From contig JACFNL010000026.1 in assembly GCA_019454875.1 (NCBI GenBank), forward strand, positions 1 to 39,105: 39,105 nucleotides of DNA, in the 5' to 3' direction. The notes beneath the pieces were generated by a model. The model was not told where the DNA came from. It ran no database searches and was given only the letters and a program-made list of their open reading frames with translations. Each line of letters begins with the position of its first letter. The first letter of the stretch is position 1. Shown here in pieces: positions 32,223-39,105 of the stretch. Position numbers and translations under genes: made by a program. The DNA comes from Candidatus Cloacimonadota bacterium. GTDB lineage: Bacteria; Muiribacteriota; UBA6191.

Positions 32223-33041
32223 TTACAGATTTTCGCATCGTGCTCCGCTAATTCGGTCCAGTCTGTAACATTTTGGGCCGTTGTGGTCTAAATCCGTACC
32301 ACTTATCCAGTTGTATTTGTCTGATTTGAACAAAAACAGCGGACGAAATCTGACATTCCTATTCTGTCCCATCTCCTCATAAACAAAGCTCAGTGCCTTT
32401 TTTGAGCGAATGGCCTGATTGATTGGTGCCTGAGAAAGACTCAGCCTGACATCCAGCAGGGCCTTGACCGAACGGGCATAGGTTACGGAGGCATGTTTTG
32501 ATAAAAAATCAAGCCCCCCAGCCAGCTTCAGAAATTTGGCAAACAGAAGTACAAGATAGCGGGAATCATCTTCGGCTCTGTGAAAATCCCTTACAGGCAG
32601 AGCAAAGTGATGCACCAGGGTTTCCAGTTTGTGATTCATGATATTTGGGATCAGGGCTCGGGACATGGACAGGGTGTCCCACACAGGATTCGGTGGCCAG
32701 TCAATTCCTGCCATAAACAGTTCTGCCCCAATAAACTCAGTATCAAACTGGGCATTGTGGGCCACAAGAATTGAATCCTTCCCAATAAAATCCAAAAATT
32801 CAGGTAAAACATCTTTAGCTACGGGTTTATCTGAAACATCGGCATCATAAATACGATGTACCTTGCTAGCCTGCTCGGGAATAGGTATGGTTGGATTGAT
32901 TAACCGTTGAAAAACACCAGTCTCCCGGCAATTTCCACCCACTGGATCCAACTCAAACCGGATAGCAGCCAGCTCAATCAGCCTGTCATAAAATGGATTC
33001 AGTCCCGTGGATTCAATATCAAAAGCTATAAATGTTTGCAT
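32223..33041 (-). CDS. DEDDh 3'-5' exonuclease with C-terminal WYL-like domain
   Basis: 272 residues. Residues 1-180 are a DnaQ/PolC-epsilon type exonuclease: D8-I-E10-S-T-G (Exo I), H-N-A-Q-F-D (Exo II) and H-R-A-E-D-D (Exo III with the DEDDh histidine). Residues 207-272 match a WYL fold: A-I-R-S-K-K-A-L-S-F-V-Y, R-F-R-P-L-F-L-F, N-W-I-S-G-T and C-Y-R-L-D-R-I. WYL domains usually bind nucleotides or nucleic acid in transcription regulators and defence proteins. A stand-alone exonuclease carrying one is uncommon. It probably acts in DNA repair or degradation. Confidence 0.85.
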   Translation of the reverse strand: MQTFIAFDIESTGLNPFYDRLIELAAIRFELDPVGGNCRETGVFQRLINPTIPIPEQASKVHRIYDADVSDKPVAKDVLPEFLDFIGKDSILVAHNAQFDTEFIGAELFMAGIDWPPNPVWDTLSMSRALIPNIMNHKLETLVHHFALPVRDFHRAEDDSRYLVLLFAKFLKLAGGLDFLSKHASVTYARSVKALLDVRLSLSQAPINQAIRSKKALSFVYEEMGQNRNVRFRPLFLFKSDKYNWISGTDLDHNGPKCYRLDRISGARCENL

Positions 33042-33107
33042 GTATGCTTTCTAGCATATTCATCGAAGTGGATCAACCCAGGGCGATGTGTGTCCGATAT
33101 CTCAAGC

Positions 33108-34142
33108 ATGAAGATTCAATATTTATGGCTTCTGCTCTTTGTTCTTTGCAGTGGCTCAATAGCTGAAATTCCTGAAAGTGTGCTTCTAAACCGCAGTTTT
33201 TTACTGTTTCGCAGTGGCAACCACAGTGAATTTTTATCTCAATACTCTGAAAAGTTCGGGCCCGGTGGGCTTTTGGAAAGTTCAAGATTAAATCCATTAA
33301 CAAACTTTGAAAGGCTTCGTGGTACCCAGCAGGAAAGCACCCGTTCCATGATGCGCAGTTATCTTAGGGAACTGACATCAGACACATTTTATGTGGCCCC
33401 ACCTGCCACTCATGCAGAAGCTGCCGAGATAAAAAAATTTGCGGCTGTCATGCATTTTGAAGATGGTGGAAACTCCCATCACATGCTAGTTCGGATTTCT
33501 GATAACAACTATGGGCTCAAAGTCCTTAAACCTGTGCTTGAAGAGGGTCGGGAAGTATTTTCCGGCATGGATTATGAATCCTACACTTTAGCCGATTATA
33601 TTGAACTGGCCAGACTGTCTAAAAATCGCCGCATTCAGATTGCCGTTCATGAGGTTGGTACATTAAATCCTCCTAAACCTACCTCATATTTTATTGCCGT
33701 GGAACCACTGGAGTTTACTAGTGCAAAGGCAAAAGCTACCCTAGTCGAACCTGAGTCTTCCCATCTTTCCGGGTGGGATTTGGAGCTTTTGGATCCAGAT
33801 CTCAGGTCCAGGTTACAAATCGAGAGGTTTTTAGGAAAACTTTCCGAATATCAAAACAAGGAGCAGCAGATCCTGGAAGAACGCAAGGCTCTAGTGCGCA
33901 TGCGTCTTCCGAATCTTAATCTTGACAAGGCCAGAACTGTAGCCCAGGTTAATTCACTGGTACAGGGAGAAATCATCAGAAGGATTTTTGTGCCGGATCC
34001 ACGGCCAGAAAATTGCCCTGGAGAGTTTTCTGAGAACCGGTGCAGTCCTAATGGCACATTCTCTGATGTAACCTGGAAGTTATACAGACAGGCCTACAGG
34101 ATGCTGGAAATCGGGGAAACCGTATTTGACGGAAGGTTATGA
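33108..34142 (+). CDS. Secreted hypothetical protein
   Basis: 344 residues from ATG 33108; not recognised. The start is chosen because it opens on a signal peptide (KIQYLWLLLFVLCSGSIA-EI); the longer in-frame ORF to 32907 would read through the opposing exonuclease gene. The mature part has a central strand-rich region (VMHFEDGGNSHHMLVRISDNNY) and a C-terminal helical part with a possible Cys pair (ENCPGEF, NRCSPN). Coupled to the next gene by ATGA. Confidence 0.72.
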   Translation: MKIQYLWLLLFVLCSGSIAEIPESVLLNRSFLLFRSGNHSEFLSQYSEKFGPGGLLESSRLNPLTNFERLRGTQQESTRSMMRSYLRELTSDTFYVAPPATHAEAAEIKKFAAVMHFEDGGNSHHMLVRISDNNYGLKVLKPVLEEGREVFSGMDYESYTLADYIELARLSKNRRIQIAVHEVGTLNPPKPTSYFIAVEPLEFTSAKAKATLVEPESSHLSGWDLELLDPDLRSRLQIERFLGKLSEYQNKEQQILEERKALVRMRLPNLNLDKARTVAQVNSLVQGEIIRRIFVPDPRPENCPGEFSENRCSPNGTFSDVTWKLYRQAYRMLEIGETVFDGRL

Positions 34143-34801
34143 AATACTTCATCTTTGTAATATTGTTCACCGTTTGGTCTGAAACATTCGAGCTGGAATT
34201 AGGCCCCACTTTTGGCTTAAAACTGATCCTCAAATCTGGAGAAATTCTGGAAGCCGATTTGATTGGAATGGAAAATGAAGGCCTAGCAGAGTTTCGTCAG
34301 GTGGATAAAGAATTTTTTTTACCCTTAAATTATTTTATGCCCCAGGGACAAAAGTATCTTCAGTCTCTAAAACCGTATATTCCCGATCGCAAGGAATTGC
34401 CAACTGGTACCTATGGGACTGAATTTGTCAAACTGAGCAATTTTGCCGATCTTAGAAAACTACAGGTTGAAACCGCCCAAACGGCCCTGGTTCTTATTGA
34501 TCCAACCGAAGAATTTCAAAGTGCGTTTACAAGTCTTTTAAAAAGAAGCCCAGTCCTGTTGGCAGATGTTACCTATTTCCCCAAATATATGTTTGGCAAA
34601 GATGCCGATGCAACCCAACTCGAAGCCATCATCAAACAATATGCCGTTACCCCTCCAGCAATGCTGATTGTAGGCAAGGAGAGACCTATTAAGGGACATT
34701 CTGCCATTGCATCTGTCAATCAGGCCAAATTAGTCATTGAACCTCTGGTTCAGGAAGGCCGTAGAGCAACAAATCCCACAATTCCTGCATCTAGTGATTG
34801 A
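34139..34801 (+). CDS. Exported hypothetical protein
   Basis: 220 residues; not recognised. N-terminus KYFIFVILFTVWSETFELE is signal-like, followed by a compact beta-strand region (LGPTFGLKLILKSGEILEADLIG) that resembles a small SH3-like barrel, and a C-terminal alpha/beta part (ALVLIDPTEEF, AMLIVGKERP). It forms a two-gene operon with the preceding secreted protein, so the two may work together at the envelope. Confidence 0.68.
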   Translation: MKYFIFVILFTVWSETFELELGPTFGLKLILKSGEILEADLIGMENEGLAEFRQVDKEFFLPLNYFMPQGQKYLQSLKPYIPDRKELPTGTYGTEFVKLSNFADLRKLQVETAQTALVLIDPTEEFQSAFTSLLKRSPVLLADVTYFPKYMFGKDADATQLEAIIKQYAVTPPAMLIVGKERPIKGHSAIASVNQAKLVIEPLVQEGRRATNPTIPASSD

Positions 34802-34832
34802 CGAATCCCACGGTTTCCCTCAAAATTAACAC

Positions 34833-35252
34833 ATGGCAGAAGAATCTGATTTTCATATCCGGATGACGGAACATAACTTCCCTCTGACCAAGGCTCCCAC
34901 TGACAAACCTTTGTTGATCGATATGGCTATTTGCCTGACAGCCTGCAAATGGGGTTCGGGAGACTGTGGGCCCCAGATGCTGGAACATCTGTTACTTACA
35001 CTGGCTGAATCCATGGAAAAGCCAAAATATCTGATCCTGATGGATTCCGCTGTATTTCTGGTGACGGACAATACGCTTTTGGAATGCCAGGATGCCCTGG
35101 ATAAGCTTGATGCCGCTGGGGTAAAAATCCTTGTCAGCGAAGCCTCAGCACGGCATTATGGGCAAATTGCTTGCATCCGTAAAGGGGCTGTGGTAAAGTT
35201 CCAGGACATCGCAAAACTCCTGCTTTCCGTAGAGAGATTCGTGAGTTTGTGA
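34833..35252 (+). CDS. YedF C-terminal/DsrE-like protein lacking the usual cysteines
   Basis: 139 residues. G-S-G-D-C-G-P-Q-M-L-E-H-L-L-L-T-L-A-E, then P-K-Y-L-I-L-M-D-S-A-V, D-N-T-L-L-E-C-Q-D-A-L-D-K-L, and G-V-K-I-L-V follow the order of the DsrE-like domain of the selenium/sulfur-trafficking protein YedF. Where YedF has a C-G-T-C motif this protein has S-E-A-S, so it cannot carry persulfide at that position. The SirA/TusA-type N-terminal domain is also absent. No Shine-Dalgarno is seen before ATG 34833. The tRNA-Val gene starts eight bases after the stop, and they probably share a transcript. Confidence 0.7.
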   Translation: MAEESDFHIRMTEHNFPLTKAPTDKPLLIDMAICLTACKWGSGDCGPQMLEHLLLTLAESMEKPKYLILMDSAVFLVTDNTLLECQDALDKLDAAGVKILVSEASARHYGQIACIRKGAVVKFQDIAKLLLSVERFVSL

Positions 35253-35259
35253 CACTTAA

Positions 35260-35333
35260 AGACTCTTAGCTCAGCTGGTTAGAGCGCTACGTTGACATCG
35301 TAGAGGTCAGCGGTTCGAGTCCGCTAGAGTCTA
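35260..35333 (+). tRNA. tRNA-Val(GAC)
   Basis: Full cloverleaf: acceptor AGACTCT/AGAGTCT (7 pairs), D-arm GCTC/GAGC, anticodon stem CTACG/CGTAG with loop TTGACAT (anticodon GAC, positions 35294-35296), 5-base variable loop, T-arm AGCGG/CCGCT with loop TTCGAGT, discriminator A73. A35, C36 and A73 are valine identity bases. CCA is not encoded, so a CCA-adding enzyme is needed. Confidence 0.95.
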
Positions 35334-35341
35334 TTTTTATT

Positions 35342-35386
35342 AAATCCACCAAAAAATTCCAGGTACGGTTTTCTGGTGGATTTTTT
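35342..35386 (+). terminator. Terminator after tRNA-Val
   Basis: AAATCCACCA (35342-35351) pairs perfectly with TGGTGGATTT (35374-35383), and A/T pairs extend the stem inward. The T-run at 35381-35386 follows on the plus strand. Confidence 0.88.
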
Positions 35387-35399
35387 ATTGCTGCCAGGT

Positions 35400-36041
35400 T
35401 TAAAACCCGTACACTTCATCAAGAATTTCCTTGACCTTCCTGAGCTGTCTAGTCGTCAGGGGAACATCTCTTGAAAATGTTCGTACAAACTCCTGAACCT
35501 GAGGTAATACCAGTACAGGAAACTTCTGATCCTTTAACTTAAGCTCAGTATCAGGACTAGAAAACACCACAACTGGCTGAACCCTCACCCTTACCCCTCT
35601 GGATGCCAGTAGATTTTCAAAAATTCGACTAGTTCTTTCGATTTGCTGAATGGGAGAGCGAAACTCCCTTTCATAACTTTTTCCAGATCCAGAAGCCTTG
35701 ATCTGAACCCAGCTTTCCTTACGGGCCAGAATTGTGCCACGCATATTTTTGGTTTCGATTAACAAAACCCCCTGATGCGTCAACAGGAGATGATCGATCT
35801 CATACCTTTGATGATCCAGCTGTCCCTGTAGATTGTGATACACAGAAAACACATCTTCCAGATCATCCAGGGCATCACTTACGGCTTTCTCTCCGGCATC
35901 TCCAGATTTTTTTATCTTGCGTAATCTTCCCCATTCGAGAAATCTGTCTCGATACAAAAGATACAAGATTGCCACAAATTGCAGAACCAATATAAGGTCC
36001 TTGAATGTAAAAACAAATGAGTTATTAACCTGTTCTTGCAA
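35400..36041 (-). CDS. Membrane-anchored NERD-domain protein
   Basis: 213 residues. An N-terminal hydrophobic helix (about 11-30, LILVLQFVAILYLLY) anchors a NERD (nuclease-related) domain: G-D-A-G-E-K-A-V, then YEIDHLLLTHQGVLLIETKNM, which keeps the D and E-x-K residues of the PD-(D/E)XK fold. A C-terminal helical part follows. Activity is unproven for the family. It starts with TTG 36041 behind AGGACT, 15 bases after the DUF5522-like gene, as the third gene of the cysS operon. Confidence 0.8.
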   Translation of the reverse strand: MQEQVNNSFVFTFKDLILVLQFVAILYLLYRDRFLEWGRLRKIKKSGDAGEKAVSDALDDLEDVFSVYHNLQGQLDHQRYEIDHLLLTHQGVLLIETKNMRGTILARKESWVQIKASGSGKSYEREFRSPIQQIERTSRIFENLLASRGVRVRVQPVVVFSSPDTELKLKDQKFPVLVLPQVQEFVRTFSRDVPLTTRQLRKVKEILDEVYGF

Positions 36042-36056
36042 GTAGTCCTGTCCATT

Positions 36057-36221
36057 TCAGGGGGCACGGTCGGGAATCAGACGCGAAGATAAAGAATCTG
36101 GGCTATAGGGGCAGTGCCTGCACCCACTCTTACAGCAATATCCCCGTTTCTGAAGATAATGTGCCGTAAAAACCCAATTTCCTTTTTCAATATAATAGTC
36201 CAATCCTTCAATTAATTTCAT
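36057..36221 (-). CDS. DUF5522-like protein, 54 residues
   Basis: 54 residues, starting M-K-L-I-E-G-L-D-Y-Y and carrying G-Y-C-C-K-S-G-C-R-H-C-P-Y. This four-cysteine signature is that of the small DUF5522 family, perhaps a metal-binding knot. It begins in an ATGA overlap with the cysS stop (ATG 36221-36219, TGA 36220-36218) and ends 15 bases before the NERD start. The overlap, codon-intact frame and motif make it real although it is short. Role unknown. Confidence 0.82.
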   Translation of the reverse strand: MKLIEGLDYYIEKGNWVFTAHYLQKRGYCCKSGCRHCPYSPDSLSSRLIPDRAP

Positions 36222-37690
36222 TTCAGTAAAATCAGCTCTTCCAAAGCCTTTTCACTCAATTCCCATGAGGTCTTATCCCGCGAATCCAGAAGCGAAACTC
36301 CCAAAGCCAGAAGCTCATCACGGATTTGGTCTGCCATTGCAAAATTTTTATCTGTGCGATGCTTCATTCTCAGTTCAATTTTTTCGGTGACCCAGGCAAA
36401 GGTCAGAGATTTTAACGCCAGATAACGGCTATGAATCTCATGAAAAAATTCCTGGGGTTCCCGAAGACCAATTTCCAGAATTGGCAATATGTTATGCAAC
36501 AAGGATTCCAGGGACAAAAGCTCCATCGCATTCTGCGCTGAAAATTTCTTGTCCATGATCTCATTTTGGGACTGCAGCACGGACTGAATCACTACCATGA
36601 CTCTAGGCAGATTAAAATCATCATCCATAGCCTCACAAAAAGCCTGATGAAACCCAGGATGGCTATTAGCAGATTGCGGGGTCAAATCATGGCGGGCCAT
36701 ATAATCAATAACCCTTTGTCTAGTTCTGTACATGGAATACAATCTGCTCAAACCCAGAAAAAATCCCTGGGCACTGAAGTCAATATTGCTTTGATAGTGA
36801 TACTGGTAAATATTAAAGCGAATCAGCTCATAACCATAATCACGGACTGCATCTTCTATGGAAATAAAGTTGTTCAACGACTTGGACATTTTTTGACGGT
36901 TTACTGTCAAAAGCCCATTATGTACCCAGTAGCGGGCGTAGGTGCCCCCTGATTTCGCCTCTGACTGGGCTATTTCATTCTCATGATGCGGAAATACAAG
37001 ATCACGGCCTCCACCGTGAATATCAAACGAGTCTCCCAGAATTTCAGACGCCATAACCGAGCATTCAATATGCCAGCCTGGCCTTCCCCTACCCCAGGGA
37101 GAATCCCAGGTTGCCCCAGGTGTCTCTTCAACTTTCCAAAGAGCAAAATCCACTGGATCTTCTTTGCCTGTCTCAACATCTTTACGAACTCCGCATCGCA
37201 GTTCAGAGATATTTTGTCGGGAAAGTTTTCCGTAGTCTTCCTTTAACCGTACACGAAAATATACACTTCCATCCTGTCCGACATAGGCAAAACCTTTAGT
37301 CATCAAATCCTGGATGTACGCTATAATCTGGGGGATATACTCAGACACTCTCGGCTCAAAATCGGCAGGCTTCACCTTCAGGGACAACATATCCCTTCTG
37401 GAAATTTCGATCATCTGATCACTAAGCTCCAAAGGAGAAACCCCAAGTTGTGAGGCCCTGGCAATTATCTTGTCGTCTACATCGGTAAAATTACGAACAT
37501 AGGTGACTTTGTAACCCTTGAATCTGAGGTAGCGGGCAAAAATATCATAAAGAATTGCCTGCATGGCGTGACCAAGGTGGCACTTGTCATAAACTGTCAC
37601 TCCACAGGCATACATTTTAATATACTGAGGATCGGATGGAACAAATTCATCCTTGCATCCAGTGAGTGTGTTGGTCAAACGCAAGCCCAT
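36218..37690 (-). CDS. cysS: Cysteine-tRNA ligase
   Basis: 490 residues. Class I aminoacyl-tRNA synthetase. The HIGH motif is H-L-G-H at 38-41 and K-M-S-K-S is at 267-271. Zinc ligands C29, C210, H235 and E239 align with those of E. coli CysRS. GWHIEC and FPHHENE are the hallmarks. It has its own promoter (37723-37752) and leads a three-gene operon. The Shine-Dalgarno is weak (TGGAAT). Upstream, 37691-37968 holds no convincing gene. Confidence 0.97.
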   Translation of the reverse strand: MGLRLTNTLTGCKDEFVPSDPQYIKMYACGVTVYDKCHLGHAMQAILYDIFARYLRFKGYKVTYVRNFTDVDDKIIARASQLGVSPLELSDQMIEISRRDMLSLKVKPADFEPRVSEYIPQIIAYIQDLMTKGFAYVGQDGSVYFRVRLKEDYGKLSRQNISELRCGVRKDVETGKEDPVDFALWKVEETPGATWDSPWGRGRPGWHIECSVMASEILGDSFDIHGGGRDLVFPHHENEIAQSEAKSGGTYARYWVHNGLLTVNRQKMSKSLNNFISIEDAVRDYGYELIRFNIYQYHYQSNIDFSAQGFFLGLSRLYSMYRTRQRVIDYMARHDLTPQSANSHPGFHQAFCEAMDDDFNLPRVMVVIQSVLQSQNEIMDKKFSAQNAMELLSLESLLHNILPILEIGLREPQEFFHEIHSRYLALKSLTFAWVTEKIELRMKHRTDKNFAMADQIRDELLALGVSLLDSRDKTSWELSEKALEELILLK

Positions 37691-37722
37691 ATTCCAGTCT
37701 TGTCACGATTAAAGAAGATGTC

Positions 37723-37752
37723 ATTGTAAAGAAGGCCTGTACTCAAGTGCAA
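37723..37752 (-). promoter_or_regulatory. Candidate cysS promoter
   Basis: Minus strand TTGCAC (37752-37747), 18 bases, TACAAT (37728-37723), leader about 26 bases. The -35 is only moderate. The rest of the 278-base gap holds nothing else that can be supported. Confidence 0.4.
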
Positions 37753-37968
37753 GCCCTAATTTGGGGAACTACAGTGTTTCTCGTTTTATTTGGCTATTTC
37801 TGTAAGAGTATTGTAGTTTCCAAGGCAGGCCATATTCGCCATGGTCAAAAAATTCTCTAACACATTATGCTAAACCTTTGAACTGCCTTATAAGAGCCAG
37901 TGACTTTTCTATTTCTTCCCGATTATGAAGATAAATATGATGCATTTCACAAAGGGTATTGTCGGCTT

Positions 37969-38910
37969 TTATAGCAATTGACCCAGAAAGGACTGCACCA
38001 GCTCATCATAATTTTGGCCCAACAATGACCTCATCTGCTCCTCTGCAGCTTCTGTGGGTAAACTGCCGTTACGAAACAGCATCAAAAGGATCTTTAGCTT
38101 TCCCTCCAGTTCGCCACGCTGAAGTCCTTGCTCAAGTCCTCTTTTTAGGGCAGCTTCCACATTTTCAGCCACAATGGAGATCTGGGTTCTCATCATCATT
38201 TCCTGGCTTAAGGCTCTCTGGCGTAAGTCCTCATCTGTAACCAGTGCCTTTTTGGCTTCTTCAATGGCCATAACCAACTCCTTTTCATCCAAAAGCAGGG
38301 AGGGAATTTCCTTCGAATCTAAAATTTCCCTTCCATGCTTAAAAGCATAAACCCATTTTTTAATACGGCTTTTGAGATCTTTCTCGTTTAAGGCCGGAAG
38401 CTGCACAAAATGTAAGGCCAGCAAATTGGAACGGGGTTCTTTGGTGTGGCGGCAGCTCAAACCCCAGTGAGCATGAAGCCTTTGTTCATCCTCAGAAACA
38501 TAAAAATCTGTGATGACCAAAGAGATGGTGGGCCTAAGTTGGGCAAAGGGTTCTGCCTGGTTTAACTGCCTGCTGTATAGCTTGGCCCAATAATACAGAA
38601 TTCTGGCCACAAACCCAGGGTGATTGATAAGCTGCACCTCTACATGGATTTGTGTTCCGTGTCCGTCCACGGCAATGATATCCACCACCGCATCCCGATC
38701 CTGTAAATGCTCTCTGGACTGGATGGAATCAATAATCTCAAGCTGTTCAAAGACATCCTGACCTTCCAGCTCCAGTAAGGCATTGATTAGAGCCAGTAGC
38801 CAGCCCTTTCTTTCCCGGCTGGCAAAGACATGGCGAAAAATTACATTATTGGTTAAACCAATTTTGGGTAATTCTTCCTGCTCGGATTTTGATACTTTTT
38901 CTGGGCTCAT
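37969..38910 (-). CDS. Rpn family PD-(D/E)XK nuclease (transposase-like)
   Basis: 313 residues. N-I-V-F-R-H-V-F-like opening (NNVIFRHVFAS), then D-A-V-V-D-I-I-A-V and IHVEVQL give the D and E-x-x of the catalytic core of the Rpn (recombination-promoting nuclease, formerly PDDEXK transposase) family, with W-A-K-L-Y and the C-terminal helical repeats (LKRGLEQGLQRGELEGKLK), as in YhgA-like proteins. The E-x-K lysine is replaced by Q (EVQ), as is usual in this family. ATG 38910 is chosen over an earlier start because a TATAAT sits seven bases upstream. Often horizontally spread. Confidence 0.88.
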   Translation of the reverse strand: MSPEKVSKSEQEELPKIGLTNNVIFRHVFASRERKGWLLALINALLELEGQDVFEQLEIIDSIQSREHLQDRDAVVDIIAVDGHGTQIHVEVQLINHPGFVARILYYWAKLYSRQLNQAEPFAQLRPTISLVITDFYVSEDEQRLHAHWGLSCRHTKEPRSNLLALHFVQLPALNEKDLKSRIKKWVYAFKHGREILDSKEIPSLLLDEKELVMAIEEAKKALVTDEDLRQRALSQEMMMRTQISIVAENVEAALKRGLEQGLQRGELEGKLKILLMLFRNGSLPTEAAEEQMRSLLGQNYDELVQSFLGQLL

Positions 38911-38917
38911 GGGATCT

Positions 38918-38926
38918 ATTATACCA
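38918..38926 (-). promoter_or_regulatory. Extended -10 promoter giving a leaderless Rpn message
   Basis: Minus strand TGG-TATAAT (38926-38918), then seven bases (AGATCCC) and ATG 38910. No Shine-Dalgarno. The predicted transcript begins one base before the start codon. Confidence 0.6.
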
Positions 38927-38959
38927 TAAGGACAAGTGACCACTCTTTGTGACAGATTG

Positions 38960-39105
38960 CTAAACAACCTCAAACAAAACTTCTACCTGCTTGCCCAGAA
39001 AACCAGCCCCAATCTTTAAAACCTTCTGGCAGCCCTGATTGATTAGCTCTTTAGCATATTGTCTGTCTTCAATCTGCTGCATGGCTTTTTGGGCACAGGC
39101 CAGAA
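38960..39105 (-). CDS. 3' end of a PD-(D/E)XK (DUF1703-type) gene, partial
   Basis: The last 47 codons of a gene that starts beyond the right edge. A-Q-K-A-M-Q-Q-I-E-D-R-Q-Y-A-K-E-L, then a G-C-Q-K-V-L-K-I-G-A-G-F strand ending in V-E-V, matches the C-terminus of the DUF1703 nuclease domain that follows an AAA-ATPase-like domain in many bacteria. The stop (TAG 38962-38960) is 50 bases upstream of the Rpn start, on the same strand. Confidence 0.7.
   Translation of the reverse strand, partial: LACAQKAMQQIEDRQYAKELINQGCQKVLKIGAGFLGKQVEVLFEVV

Noticed and set aside
32907..33107. Upstream in-frame extension of the secreted protein at 33108
   Set aside because: It would run antisense through the exonuclease gene and destroy the signal peptide at 33108.
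35171..35199. Possible tRNA-Val promoter TTGCAT-17-TAAAGT inside the YedF-like gene
   Set aside because: The -35 has only three consensus bases; read-through from the upstream gene explains tRNA transcription equally well.
14005..35368. Shared 13-base sequence CGTACCTGGAATT (inverted) near 14005 and 35356-35368
   Set aside because: One 13-base match between distant places is expected by chance in 39 kb; no att-like or transposon context is present.
37666..37860. 64-codon plus-strand frame with a possible membrane segment
   Set aside because: It begins inside the cysS start region, has no Shine-Dalgarno and no recognisable motif; its one hydrophobic stretch is not enough to call a gene.
37872..37941. 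Short minus-strand frame beginning M-H-H-I-Y-L after the Rpn stop
   Set aside because: Only about 23 codons, no ribosome-binding site and no motif. It could be a remnant of a longer Rpn tail, but this cannot be shown.
1..39105. CRISPR arrays, insertion sequences, rRNA genes, replication origin
   Set aside because: No regularly spaced repeats, transposase with terminal repeats, rRNA stretches or DnaA-box cluster was seen on reading both strands.

Overview
The window looks like a chromosomal segment of a Gram-negative (two-membrane) bacterium, probably anaerobic or microaerophilic. It carries lpxK (lipid A), two predicted outer-membrane beta-barrel proteins (one with an N-terminal SLH domain, as in deep-branching diderms such as Cyanobacteria relatives, Negativicutes and several candidate phyla), a CoA-dependent 2-oxoacid:ferredoxin oxidoreductase, lysine 2,3-aminomutase and two futalosine-pathway menaquinone genes. 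The phylum cannot be fixed by reading. The SLH porin, paired HEAT-like proteins, SUMF1-type proteins and the 31-residue bS22/AURKAIP1-like protein would suit a candidate phylum such as Riflebacteria, but that is a guess.

Layout. 1-7.3 kb: the end of a CIA30-like gene, a secreted hypothetical protein, then korAB flanked by two paralogous helical-repeat genes facing the opposite way, and a methyltransferase. 7.4-12.2 kb: comM/yifB, a small secreted protein, a HAD phosphatase with an alpha/beta hydrolase, a tiny ribosomal protein and an ATP-grasp enzyme. 12.3-13.9 kb: a tight three-gene cassette (unknown protein, DUF3800, possible BECR-type RNase) that looks like an accessory or defence-type module. 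14.0-16.6 kb: three minor (pseudo)pilin genes resembling GspI/J/K. 16.6-19.5 kb: a PlsC acyltransferase fused to a PfaD-like barrel, coupled to ispH. 19.7-24.4 kb: SLH porin, lpxK, a four-gene operon of small proteins (helical, thioredoxin-like, histone-fold-like, membrane-anchored), and a 2-Cys peroxiredoxin. 24.5-27.2 kb: kamA-mqnB-mqnD. 27.1-35.3 kb: a double SUMF1-domain protein, rlmI, an RNase Z-like protein coupled to a beta-barrel protein, a DEDDh exonuclease with a WYL-like tail, two secreted hypotheticals, a YedF-like protein and tRNA-Val(GAC). 35.4-39.1 kb: cysS with a 54-residue DUF5522-like gene and a NERD protein, then an Rpn-family nuclease and the end of a second PD-(D/E)XK-type gene at the right edge.

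Genes are densely packed. Many same-strand neighbours overlap by 1-4 bases, and several convergent pairs overlap at their 3' ends. Intrinsic terminators sit partly or wholly inside the 3' end of the opposing gene. At least four or five genes appear to be read from leaderless mRNAs: a -10 element, often of the extended TGn type, lies 6-7 bases before the start codon and there is no Shine-Dalgarno. Other genes have ordinary Shine-Dalgarno sites. No insertion sequence, CRISPR array, rRNA or replication origin was seen.
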